From assembly GCA_029880105.1 (NCBI GenBank), contig JAOUPA010000027.1, positions 1 through 16,824 on the forward strand: 16,824 bases of DNA, read 5' to 3'. The position numbers and the translations under genes were made by a program. The DNA comes from Gammaproteobacteria bacterium (GTDB lineage: Bacteria > Pseudomonadota > Gammaproteobacteria > SZUA-229). The stretch's first letter is position 1; each line of letters opens with the position of its first letter. Positions 1-6,959 of the stretch are shown one piece after another. The notes beneath the pieces are model-generated. The model was given only the letters and a program-made list of their open reading frames with translations. It was not told the DNA's origin and did not search any database.

Positions 1-1221
1 GCCACAACCCTCTGCAATACGGCGCTTGCGTGAGCCTTTGATGATATCGGGAAATTTACGTTCTTTCGGGGTCATCGAGTTCACAATCGCAATCATTCGG
101 CGAATCTCACGATCATTGACCTGATCCTTGATTTTTTCGGACATGCCGCCCATGCCGGGTAGTTTGTCGATCAGGCCACTCATGCCTCCCATATTCTGCA
201 TTTGCTCGAACTGTTCCTTAAGATCGTTAAAATCGAAGTTCTTACCGGTTTTGAGTTTCTTGGCCAGTTTCTCAGCCTTGGCGTGGTCAACCTTGGCATG
301 TACCTCTTCAACCAGCGAGAGCACATCGCCCATATCCAGGATACGTGAGGCGACACGATCAGGGTGGAAGGGCTCGAGTGCATCAATTTTTTCACCGGCG
401 CCCATAAACTTGATCGGTTTACCGGTAATCTGGCGAATCGAGAGTGCGGCACCACCACGGGCATCACCATCGGTTTTGGTCAGGATGACACCTGTCAGTG
501 GCAGCGCCTCATCAAAGGCGCGTGCGGTATTGGCGGCATCCTGGCCGGTCATGCTATCAACCACAAACAGGGTTTCAACGGGGTTAACCGCCGCATGCAC
601 CTGCTGGATTTCTGTCATCATTTCGGCATCGACGTGCAGACGACCGGCGGTATCGACTAGCACTACGTCAATATGATGGTTACGTGCATAGGCCACTGCC
701 GCCTTGGCGATATCGTTAGGTTTCTGATCAATACTACTGGGGAAGAATTCGGCACCGACCTGGATCGACAGCGTTTTTAACTGCTCGATCGCGGCTGGTC
801 GGTAAATATCACAGCTCACTAACAGTGTTTTCTTTTTCTCGCGTTCCTGTAACAGTTTGGCAAGCTTGGCGACGGTAGTGGTTTTACCCGCACCCTGTAA
901 ACCAGCCATAAGGATCACCGCGGGTGGCTGTACAGCCAGGTTGAGCTTTTCGTTCTGCTCGCCCATAACCTTGACCAGCTCCTGCTGGACAATACTGATG
1001 AATACCTGCCCCGGTTTCAGGCTGGTCAGCACCTCAGCACCCAGTGCACGCTGTTTTACCTCGTCGATAAAGGTGCGCACCACGGCGAGCGCGACATCGG
1101 CTTCAAGCAGTGCACGGCGTACGTCACGTAGCGCATCTTCTATATTGGCTTCGGTTAATCGGCCCTGCCCACGAATTTTCTGGGCGGTGGAGGCCAGACG
1201 TTCACTGAGTCCGTCAAACAT
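1..1221 (-). CDS. ffh: Signal recognition particle protein Ffh (SRP54), C-terminal end outside window
   Basis: GTPase of the signal recognition particle. It binds 4.5S RNA and signal sequences of nascent inner-membrane proteins and delivers ribosomes to FtsY. The reading frame is open from the ATG (complement of 1219-1221) to the left edge, giving 407 codons; E. coli Ffh has about 453, so roughly the last 45 residues are missing. Visible features are the N-domain start MFDGLSERL, the P-loop GLQGAGKTTT near residues 105-115, DTAGRLH, the TKTDGDARGG GTPase motif, and a methionine-rich M domain (MGGMSGLIDKLPGMGGM) reaching the RNA-binding segment RKRRIAEG at the edge. A ribosome binding site, AAGGTG, lies 4 nt before the ATG. 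The gene follows a metallo-hydrolase gene on the same strand after 66 bp but has its own perfect -10 box. Identification is essentially certain. Confidence 0.97.
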   Translation of the reverse strand, partial: MFDGLSERLASTAQKIRGQGRLTEANIEDALRDVRRALLEADVALAVVRTFIDEVKQRALGAEVLTSLKPGQVFISIVQQELVKVMGEQNEKLNLAVQPPAVILMAGLQGAGKTTTVAKLAKLLQEREKKKTLLVSCDIYRPAAIEQLKTLSIQVGAEFFPSSIDQKPNDIAKAAVAYARNHHIDVVLVDTAGRLHVDAEMMTEIQQVHAAVNPVETLFVVDSMTGQDAANTARAFDEALPLTGVILTKTDGDARGGAALSIRQITGKPIKFMGAGEKIDALEPFHPDRVASRILDMGDVLSLVEEVHAKVDHAKAEKLAKKLKTGKNFDFNDLKEQFEQMQNMGGMSGLIDKLPGMGGMSEKIKDQVNDREIRRMIAIVNSMTPKERKFPDIIKGSRKRRIAEGCG

Positions 1222-1286
1222 AGTTCACCTTGAGTTTAATCTTGAATTACACCAGCTGCGCAATACAAACTGGCTAAAAGATGCGC

Positions 1287-1292
1287 ATTATA
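1287..1292 (-). promoter_or_regulatory. Candidate -10 box of ffh (TATAAT with GCGC discriminator)
   Basis: Read on the minus strand this is a perfect TATAAT followed directly by GCGC. It overlaps the stop codon of the upstream hydrolase gene and lies about 65 nt before the ffh start. No good -35 hexamer is found 16-18 nt upstream. GC-rich discriminators are known from promoters under stringent (ppGpp/DksA) control, which would suit a translation-linked gene; that link is inference. Confidence 0.4.
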
Positions 1293-2076
1293 ACTTAAAT
1301 CGATCACCGCTCTTGAGTTGATGCAGCTTCCAGTCCGGCAAGGCCTTCTGGCACTCACGCATAATGCGCTTTTCGTCGCCCGGTTTGAGGTGCGAAATAT
1401 ACACTTTCGGCCAGTGCCTGAGTTTGGGCAGGTCCTCAGCCAGCGTTTGTGGGCAATAGTGGCATGCCAGATGGGCTATATCGGCATCTTTACTGGCAAA
1501 AGCAGCTTCAACGAATAGTAGATCAAGATTATCGTGTTTATTGAGCGCAGCCCAGAAAGTATCATTAGTTGTAGTATCACCGCTAAAGGCAAAGGATTTG
1601 CCCTGAGACTCGATGCGATAACCAACCGCCGGCACAGAATGATTGACTTCAATCATTTCAATACTGCGGCCATCAATATCTATAATACCTCCTTTACCCA
1701 TCGCCCTGAATTTCAGCACGGCATTGGACTTTTTTGGCAGAGCGGTGAAATCGGGCCAGAGCAACCAGTTGAACATATTCTCCTTCAATACCTTGATTGT
1801 GCTGCTTTGCGCATAAACAGTTATCGGCTGGCCGACCAGGTGTTCAAACAGGGTATCAATCAAAAGAGCAATAGAACAGACATGGTCGAGATGTGAATGG
1901 GTGATGAAGATATATCTAATACGCTTCATTTCACTGAGACTGAGTTCACCGACACCGGTACCGGCATCAATCAAAATATCATCATCAATCAAAAAAGAAG
2001 TGGTTGCCACACCTTTGGCAATACCGCCGCTACATCCCAGGACACGGATCTTCAATTTATCACCCTTATTGCTCAT
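1288..2076 (-). CDS. Metallo-beta-lactamase-fold hydrolase, resembling class II 3',5'-cyclic-nucleotide phosphodiesterase
   Basis: Predicted cytosolic metal-dependent hydrolase of 262 residues. Conserved blocks are the N-terminal beta strand KIRVLGCSGG, DAGTGVGEL, the metal-binding motif HSHLDH, a second metal site at FSGDTT, the acidic FVEAAF strand, and a C-terminal ISHLKPG. That last block resembles the SHIKP-type motif near the end of class II cyclic-nucleotide phosphodiesterases, so cAMP-type hydrolysis is plausible. RNase Z, a lactonase or another MBL activity cannot be excluded. The ATG at the complement of 2074-2076 is chosen because homologues begin close to KIRVLG; a GTG five codons earlier (2091) is possible. 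Neither start has a strong ribosome binding site. The gene lies upstream of ffh on the same strand and diverges from the ypjD-like gene. Fold: confident. Substrate: not. Confidence 0.8.
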   Translation of the reverse strand: MSNKGDKLKIRVLGCSGGIAKGVATTSFLIDDDILIDAGTGVGELSLSEMKRIRYIFITHSHLDHVCSIALLIDTLFEHLVGQPITVYAQSSTIKVLKENMFNWLLWPDFTALPKKSNAVLKFRAMGKGGIIDIDGRSIEMIEVNHSVPAVGYRIESQGKSFAFSGDTTTNDTFWAALNKHDNLDLLFVEAAFASKDADIAHLACHYCPQTLAEDLPKLRHWPKVYISHLKPGDEKRIMRECQKALPDWKLHQLKSGDRFKL

Positions 2077-2097
2077 TTCTGTTTCTGCCACTTGATG

Positions 2098-2126
2098 CTA
2101 ACATGGCACCCATCGCGCATTATAAT
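2098..2126 (+). promoter_or_regulatory. Candidate sigma-70 promoter for the ypjD-like gene
   Basis: CTAACA (4 of 6 to the -35 consensus) at 2098-2103, a 17-nt spacer, then a perfect TATAAT at 2121-2126. Transcription would start near 2133, giving a leader of about 55 nt before the ATG at 2188. The -10 lies within the self-complementary octamer ATTATAAT. Confidence 0.45.
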
Positions 2127-2147
2127 CATTAAGGCAGTTTACGTAAC
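2119..2147 (-). promoter_or_regulatory. Candidate divergent promoter for the metallo-hydrolase gene sharing the same -10
   Basis: ATTATAAT at 2119-2126 reads the same on both strands, so the minus strand also carries TATAAT (2124-2119), followed by GCGC. The -35 position 17 nt upstream, GTTACG, is poor (3 of 6). The leader to the chosen ATG at 2076 would be about 35 nt. Confidence 0.35.
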
Positions 2148-2187
2148 AGCGAAATATTTGCCCGATAATAACCAATAACCCATATAG

Positions 2188-3000
2188 ATGAATATGCACA
2201 TAACCATTGCCGCCTTTACCGCCACAACACTTTACCTGCTGTGCACGCTTGGGCTTTGGCTGCACCTGAGAAAATCCAGTATTTTACAGCACCTCGGTAA
2301 CCCTGTGCTTCTGGCACCCGGTTTTCTCGCTCTATTAGTTCATGCCTTTGTGCTTTACTCAACCATGGCCAACCCCAATGGCATCAATTTAGGGTTTTAT
2401 AGCAGCCTGTCCCTGATTAGCGCCAGTATTACGCTATTAATTCTACTGGCATCACTGCGACATCCTGTAGAAATCCTCGGTATCCTGGTTATGCCCATTG
2501 CCGCGCTGATGATCATTCTGGATATCATACAGTCCAGCAATCATGTCATCATTACTACTAGTTCGGGCGGACTTCTGTTTCATATCATCAGCTCACTGAT
2601 CGCTTATAGTATTCTAGGACTCGCTGCGGTCTATGCCATTGTGTTGTCGATTCAAAACAGTTTATTGCATCGTCACCAGCCTGGTGGCGTCATTCGATTT
2701 TTACCACCGTTAAAGACCATGGAGACATTATTATTCGAAACCATCACCATTGGTTTTGTTGGTCTTAACCTGTCTCTGGCCAGTGGCTTCATTTTCCTGG
2801 AAAATATTTTTGCGCAGCACCTGGTTCACAAAACCGTGCTCTCCATTATTGCCTGGGTGGTTTTTGCCATCTTGCTGTTTGGACACCACTTTATTGGCTG
2901 GCGCGGGCGCACGGCTATTCGCTGGACACTGGGTGGTTTTTTCAGCCTGATGCTGGCCTACTTCGGCAGCAAATTTGTACTCGAAATTCTATTGAGCTGA
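2188..3000 (+). CDS. ypjD: Inner-membrane protein of the YpjD/CcsA-like cytochrome c assembly family
   Basis: Polytopic membrane protein of 270 residues with roughly eight hydrophobic segments, starting almost at the N-terminus (ITIAAFTATTLYLLCTLGLWL) and ending with HHFIGWRGR, a last membrane helix and a short tail. E. coli YpjD is of similar size and lies next to ffh and corB, as here. The family is named after CcsA/ResC cytochrome c assembly factors, but I see no tryptophan-rich WWD haem-handling motif, so a role in cytochrome c maturation should not be assumed. Histidines that might bind haem are present (for example LVHAF near residue 50 and LLFHIISS near residue 128). The ATG at 2188 has no clear Shine-Dalgarno sequence; a second ATG lies two codons on. 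Family: confident. Function: unknown. Confidence 0.85.
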   Translation: MNMHITIAAFTATTLYLLCTLGLWLHLRKSSILQHLGNPVLLAPGFLALLVHAFVLYSTMANPNGINLGFYSSLSLISASITLLILLASLRHPVEILGILVMPIAALMIILDIIQSSNHVIITTSSGGLLFHIISSLIAYSILGLAAVYAIVLSIQNSLLHRHQPGGVIRFLPPLKTMETLLFETITIGFVGLNLSLASGFIFLENIFAQHLVHKTVLSIIAWVVFAILLFGHHFIGWRGRTAIRWTLGGFFSLMLAYFGSKFVLEILLS

Positions 3001-3013
3001 ACACCAGCCTTAC

Positions 3014-3042
3014 TTGACAGCCCGGACAGCTGGCATTAAAAA
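3014..3042 (+). promoter_or_regulatory. Candidate promoter for the CorB-like gene
   Basis: A perfect -35 TTGACA at 3014-3019 and a 17-nt spacer lead to TAAAAA (4 of 6) at 3037-3042, about 30 nt before the TTG start. A perfect TATAAT at 3051-3056 lies further on but has no -35 partner at the right distance. Either could drive the downstream genes. Confidence 0.35.
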
Positions 3043-3073
3043 CACATTCATATAATAAGTAGAGAACCCACTC

Positions 3074-4384
3074 TTGAACGATATCTCAACCGGTATTCTC
3101 GTCATCATACTCATTGTGCTGATCCTGCTCTCGGCGTTTTTCTCCGGCTCAGAAACCGCGCTGATGACACTGAACCGTTATCGTTTAAAACATTTATCCG
3201 ATGAGGGTCACCGTGGTGCCAAACTGGCGCGACGTTTATTGCATCGCCCTGATCGTTTGCTGGGCCTGATTCTACTCGGCAATAACTTTGTCAATATTCT
3301 CGCCTCTGCCATCGCTACCATTATCGCACTGCGCCTGCATGGTGAAGCAGGTATTGCCATTGCAACTGGACTACTGACACTAACGGTTTTAATTTTTGCC
3401 GAAGTCACACCAAAAACACTGGCCGCACTCAAACCAGAAAAAGTCGCCTTTGTCGCGGCCTACATTTATACACCTTTATTAAAACTGCTCTACCCGCTGG
3501 TCTGGCTGGTCAATATGTTCGCCAATCGTTTACTGGCCCTGTTTGGTGTACATGTTGCTGAGGGACAGAAAGATAAAATCAGCGCCGATGAATTTCGCGC
3601 CGTCGTTAATGAAGCCAACCAGTTTATTCCCGGTGAACACACGGAAATGTTGCTGCGTATTCTCGATCTGGAAAACTCCAGCGTTGAAGACATCATGATT
3701 CCTCGCAATGAAATCACCGGTATCGATCTCACCGATGACTGGAGCAATATCGAGAGACAGATTACCAACAGCCAACGTACACGCGTTCCGGTTTACCATG
3801 ACAGTATTGACAATACCGTTGGCGTATTACATCTACGTAAAGTGCTTAACTTGCTGGCACGTGGTGAGCTAAATCTTGAAAACGTCAACGCACTCATACG
3901 CAAGGCCTATTTCATTCCAGAAGGTACTTCACTGACGCGACAATTGCTCAACTTCCAGAAAAAGAAAAGACGCTCTGCCCTGGTCGTCGATGAATATGGC
4001 AGCATTCAGGGGCTGGTAACACTGGAAGATATCCTGGAAGAAATCGTTGGCCGTTTTACCACCGATGCGCCGACCCGAAATTTTGATCTGTATGAGCAGG
4101 AAGATGGCAGTTACCTGATCGATGGCGGAACCCATATTCGCGATATCAATCGAAGCCTGAACTGGTCGCTACCACAGGGTGGACCGAAAACCCTGAATGG
4201 CCTGATTCTGGAACATATGGAAATTATTCCCGAACCTGGCACCAGTTTGATGATTAATAATTACTCAATTGAAATCATGCGCACCAGCAATAACGCGGTA
4301 CAGTCGGTTCGCATATTACCACTGCAAAAAACCAGTGAAAACGAAGAAAATCAGAACAATGATTTTCCCGATGACATGCTCTGA
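3074..4384 (+). CDS. corB: CorB/CorC-type transporter (CNNM/DUF21 membrane domain plus CBS pair)
   Basis: Inner-membrane protein of 436 residues in the HlyC/CorC (HCC)/CNNM family, linked to magnesium or cobalt efflux; E. coli CorB (YfjD) is the closest match by layout and neighbourhood. A DUF21 membrane domain covers about residues 1-170, with hydrophobic segments near 5-27, 62-86, 92-118 and 122-155 and the conserved SGSETALMTLNR. A CBS pair follows at about 205-325 (VEDIMIPRNEI and SALVVDEYGSIQGLVTLEDILEEIVG). A CorC_HlyC C-terminal domain covers about 340-418. The start is TTG: it opens right before the first membrane helix, and the next ATG would delete that helix. The Shine-Dalgarno sequence is weak. 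The gene ends 11 bp before radA, suggesting cotranscription. Family: very sure. Ion transported: inferred from relatives. Confidence 0.9.
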   Translation: MNDISTGILVIILIVLILLSAFFSGSETALMTLNRYRLKHLSDEGHRGAKLARRLLHRPDRLLGLILLGNNFVNILASAIATIIALRLHGEAGIAIATGLLTLTVLIFAEVTPKTLAALKPEKVAFVAAYIYTPLLKLLYPLVWLVNMFANRLLALFGVHVAEGQKDKISADEFRAVVNEANQFIPGEHTEMLLRILDLENSSVEDIMIPRNEITGIDLTDDWSNIERQITNSQRTRVPVYHDSIDNTVGVLHLRKVLNLLARGELNLENVNALIRKAYFIPEGTSLTRQLLNFQKKKRRSALVVDEYGSIQGLVTLEDILEEIVGRFTTDAPTRNFDLYEQEDGSYLIDGGTHIRDINRSLNWSLPQGGPKTLNGLILEHMEIIPEPGTSLMINNYSIEIMRTSNNAVQSVRILPLQKTSENEENQNNDFPDDML

Positions 4385-4395
4385 TTAATACACTC

Positions 4396-5769
4396 ATGGC
4401 CAAAGCAAAAATTCTTTACCTCTGTAGTAGCTGTGGCAGCAGCCACTCAAAATGGGCAGGCCAGTGTGGTGACTGCGGTGAGTGGAACTGCCTGATCGAG
4501 AGCGTGGCCGAAATTGGAGACAAGCGCTCTGGCTTCGCCGGCAAAAGCAAAAGCTCTGCACACATCCAGCAACTCGAAGATGTAAAAATGGAAGCTGAAG
4601 CGAGAACCGCCACTGGTATTAGCGAGCTTGATCGTGTACTCGGTGGTGGCCTGGTGCACGGCTCGGTGACCCTGATCGGTGGCGACCCCGGTATAGGAAA
4701 ATCCACACTACTCACGCAAACACTGGCGGCCATCTCCGACTCGCTACCTAGCCTCTATGTGACCGGTGAGGAATCGCTGCAACAGGTCAGCCTGCGTGCC
4801 AGGCGTCTCGGTCTTGCTGAGAAAAATCTACAACTGCTTTCCGAAACCTGCGTTGAAAGCATTATTACACTGGCAGCAAAAGCCCCCCCCCGGGTTATGG
4901 TCATCGACTCCATCCAGACCATTTACACAGAAACACTGCAATCTGCACCCGGAGGAGTAGCACAGGTTCGTGAGAGCGCCGCGCAACTGGTACGCTTCGC
5001 CAAACATACTGGCACGGCACTGTTTCTGGTCGGCCATGTCACCAAGGAAGGAACCCTCGCTGGCCCACGTGTGCTCGAACACATGGTTGATACTGTGCTC
5101 TATTTTGAAGGTGACCCGGGCGAACGCTACCGCATGATTCGTGCCGTGAAAAATCGTTTCGGCGCGGTCAATGAACTCGGCGTATTCGCCATGACCGAAG
5201 AAGGCCTGAAAGCAGTCAGCAATCCTTCAGCGATTTTTCTCTCTCGCCACGAGGAACCGGTACCCGGCAGCATCATCACCGTTACCCGTGAAGGCAGCCG
5301 GCCAATGCTGATCGAAGTACAGGCGCTGGTCGATGACAGCCACAGCTCCAACCCTCGCCGGGTCAGCCTGGGCATGGACCCAAATCGACTGAACATGCTA
5401 TTAGCGGTAATGCACCGACATGCCGGCATTGCCATGTATGATCAGGATGTGTTCATCAATGTTGTTGGTGGCGTCCGCCTGACAGAGACCTGCGCCGATA
5501 CCGCGCTGGTACTGGCCGCATTATCCAGTTTCAGGAGCCGCGCCCTGCCCACCGACATCGTCACCTTCGGTGAGATCGGCCTGGCCGGTGAAATTCGCCC
5601 GGTCGCCAATGGCCAGGAACGCCTGCGTGAGGCGGCCAAACACGGCTTCAAGGTGGCAATTATCCCCAAGGCCAATCAGCCCAGAAAGAACGATATCATT
5701 GAAGATCTTAAGATTATCCCGGTACAGCGTATTAGCGAATTAATGGAAGCCGCGATATCAATCAGTTAG
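4396..5769 (+). CDS. radA: DNA repair protein RadA (Sms)
   Basis: RecA-like ATPase acting in recombinational repair and branch migration of recombination intermediates. At 457 residues it matches the usual size (about 460). An N-terminal C4 zinc finger has C10, C13, C24 and C27. The Walker A motif GDPGIGKST is at about 96-104 and the Walker B strand RVMVIDS at about 168-174. The RadA-specific KNRFG motif is near residue 251. A C-terminal Lon-protease-like domain follows (about 270-457; DVFINVVGGVRL, FGEIGLAGEIRPV). It starts with ATG 11 bp after the CorB-like gene with no obvious Shine-Dalgarno sequence, so it may depend on coupling. Just before the Walker B codons is an uninterrupted run of nine C (4883-4891), a slippage-prone tract in an otherwise intact frame. 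Confidence 0.97.
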   Translation: MAKAKILYLCSSCGSSHSKWAGQCGDCGEWNCLIESVAEIGDKRSGFAGKSKSSAHIQQLEDVKMEAEARTATGISELDRVLGGGLVHGSVTLIGGDPGIGKSTLLTQTLAAISDSLPSLYVTGEESLQQVSLRARRLGLAEKNLQLLSETCVESIITLAAKAPPRVMVIDSIQTIYTETLQSAPGGVAQVRESAAQLVRFAKHTGTALFLVGHVTKEGTLAGPRVLEHMVDTVLYFEGDPGERYRMIRAVKNRFGAVNELGVFAMTEEGLKAVSNPSAIFLSRHEEPVPGSIITVTREGSRPMLIEVQALVDDSHSSNPRRVSLGMDPNRLNMLLAVMHRHAGIAMYDQDVFINVVGGVRLTETCADTALVLAALSSFRSRALPTDIVTFGEIGLAGEIRPVANGQERLREAAKHGFKVAIIPKANQPRKNDIIEDLKIIPVQRISELMEAAISIS

Positions 5770-5814
5770 AATCGCCATTCTGAATATATTACAGCTCAGC
5801 GCGAGACGCCTTCC

Positions 5815-6045
5815 ATGGCCAAAAAAAAGATCAATTTTGAAAAATCCCTCTCCGAACTCGAGACCCTGGTCGAAGAAATGGAACGCGGTGATCTGAGCCT
5901 TGAAGAATCACTTCAGCGCTTCGAAAAAGGCATTGGCCTGACCACAGAGTGCCAGCAGGCGCTACAGAGCGCAGAACTAAAAGTCCAGGAACTTGTCGAA
6001 AAAAACGGCAAACTTCTGGAAAAAGACTTCGATATCGAAGACTAA
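5815..6045 (+). CDS. xseB: Exodeoxyribonuclease VII small subunit
   Basis: A 76-residue helical protein that binds several-fold to XseA to form exonuclease VII, a single-strand-specific nuclease. It shows the family signature from residue 7: FEKSLSELETLVEEMERGD, then LSLEESLQRFEKGI, then a long heptad-like helix. Length is typical (E. coli XseB 80 residues). It starts 45 bp after radA and ends 9 bp before ispA, as in the common xseB-ispA-dxs operon. The XseA partner is not in the window. Confidence 0.96.
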   Translation: MAKKKINFEKSLSELETLVEEMERGDLSLEESLQRFEKGIGLTTECQQALQSAELKVQELVEKNGKLLEKDFDIED

Positions 6046-6054
6046 CCAGATAAC

Positions 6055-6957
6055 ATGCCTGTTTCCAGCCAACTGCAATCATTTATCAGCAGCTACCAGC
6101 AGCGTGTAAATCATGCGCTGGAAAAATACCTGCACGATATGCCCAGTCCAGATCCTAGACTAAGTGAAGCCATGCTCTATTCACTCACAGGCCCGGGGAA
6201 ACGTATCCGGCCGCTGCTGGTTTATGCCGCCGGACTGGCCACTGATGTCGGCAATGAGCAACAACTGGATACCCCGGCCTGCGCGGTTGAGATGATCCAC
6301 GCCTTCTCACTGATCCATGATGACCTGCCCGCCATGGACAACGATGATCTGCGCCGTGGACGAGCAACCTGCCACAAGGCCTTCGATGAAGCCACCGCGA
6401 TACTGGCCGGTGACGCCTTACAGACCATGGCCTTCGAGATACTGAGCAATGACGCCTCCGGCCTGTCAGGCGATCAGCGCCTGAAAATGATCGCACAATT
6501 AGCTAGCGCCACTGGCGCACGTGGCATGACTGGTGGACAGGCGATTGATCTGGCTGCTGTCGGCAGCCAGCTAACCCTGGAACAACTGGAGGCCATGCAC
6601 GGCTTGAAGACTGGTGCACTGATTCGGGCCAGCGTTATCATTGGCGGCCTGTGCAACCCAGACGTGACCAAGTCCGAGCTCGACATGCTGGATAATTATG
6701 CACAGTGCATCGGCCTGTGCTTCCAGATTCAGGATGATATTCTTGATGTCACCAGTGACACCGCAACTTTGGGCAAGCCACAAGGCTCAGATCAGAAACA
6801 GGGTAAACCGACCTATTCAGCTATTCTTGGCCTCGACGCCGCAAAACAGCTGGCTCAGGAACAGCACAACAAGGCGATAGCGCATCTGGTACCACTGGGC
6901 GAAAAAGCCAATATACTGCGCCAGATTGCCGACTACATCATCGAGCGGGATTGTTAA
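6055..6957 (+). CDS. ispA: (2E,6E)-farnesyl diphosphate synthase
   Basis: Cytosolic trans-prenyltransferase that condenses IPP with DMAPP and then GPP to give farnesyl diphosphate, the precursor of undecaprenyl carriers and quinone side chains. The 300 residues match E. coli IspA (299). Visible motifs are GKRIRP (48-53) for IPP binding, the first aspartate-rich motif DDLPAMD (89-95) followed by NDDLRRGR, GMTGGQ (157-162), KTGALI (185-190), and the second aspartate-rich motif QDDILD (226-231). The two residues inserted in the first motif are typical of bacterial short-chain synthases. It sits between xseB and dxs; its stop codon lies 2 bp before the favoured dxs ATG, indicating one transcript for two steps of isoprenoid supply. 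Confidence 0.96.
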   Translation: MPVSSQLQSFISSYQQRVNHALEKYLHDMPSPDPRLSEAMLYSLTGPGKRIRPLLVYAAGLATDVGNEQQLDTPACAVEMIHAFSLIHDDLPAMDNDDLRRGRATCHKAFDEATAILAGDALQTMAFEILSNDASGLSGDQRLKMIAQLASATGARGMTGGQAIDLAAVGSQLTLEQLEAMHGLKTGALIRASVIIGGLCNPDVTKSELDMLDNYAQCIGLCFQIQDDILDVTSDTATLGKPQGSDQKQGKPTYSAILGLDAAKQLAQEQHNKAIAHLVPLGEKANILRQIADYIIERDC

Positions 6958-6959
6958 CC

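Noticed and set aside
128..676. Long plus-strand open frame inside ffh
   Set aside because: It is antisense to a clearly conserved Ffh frame with P-loop and M domain, and its translation has no recognisable domain.
6951..6959. TTG start for dxs overlapping ispA
   Set aside because: The ATG at 6960 has a better-placed GAGCGGG, and the extra three residues have no family support.
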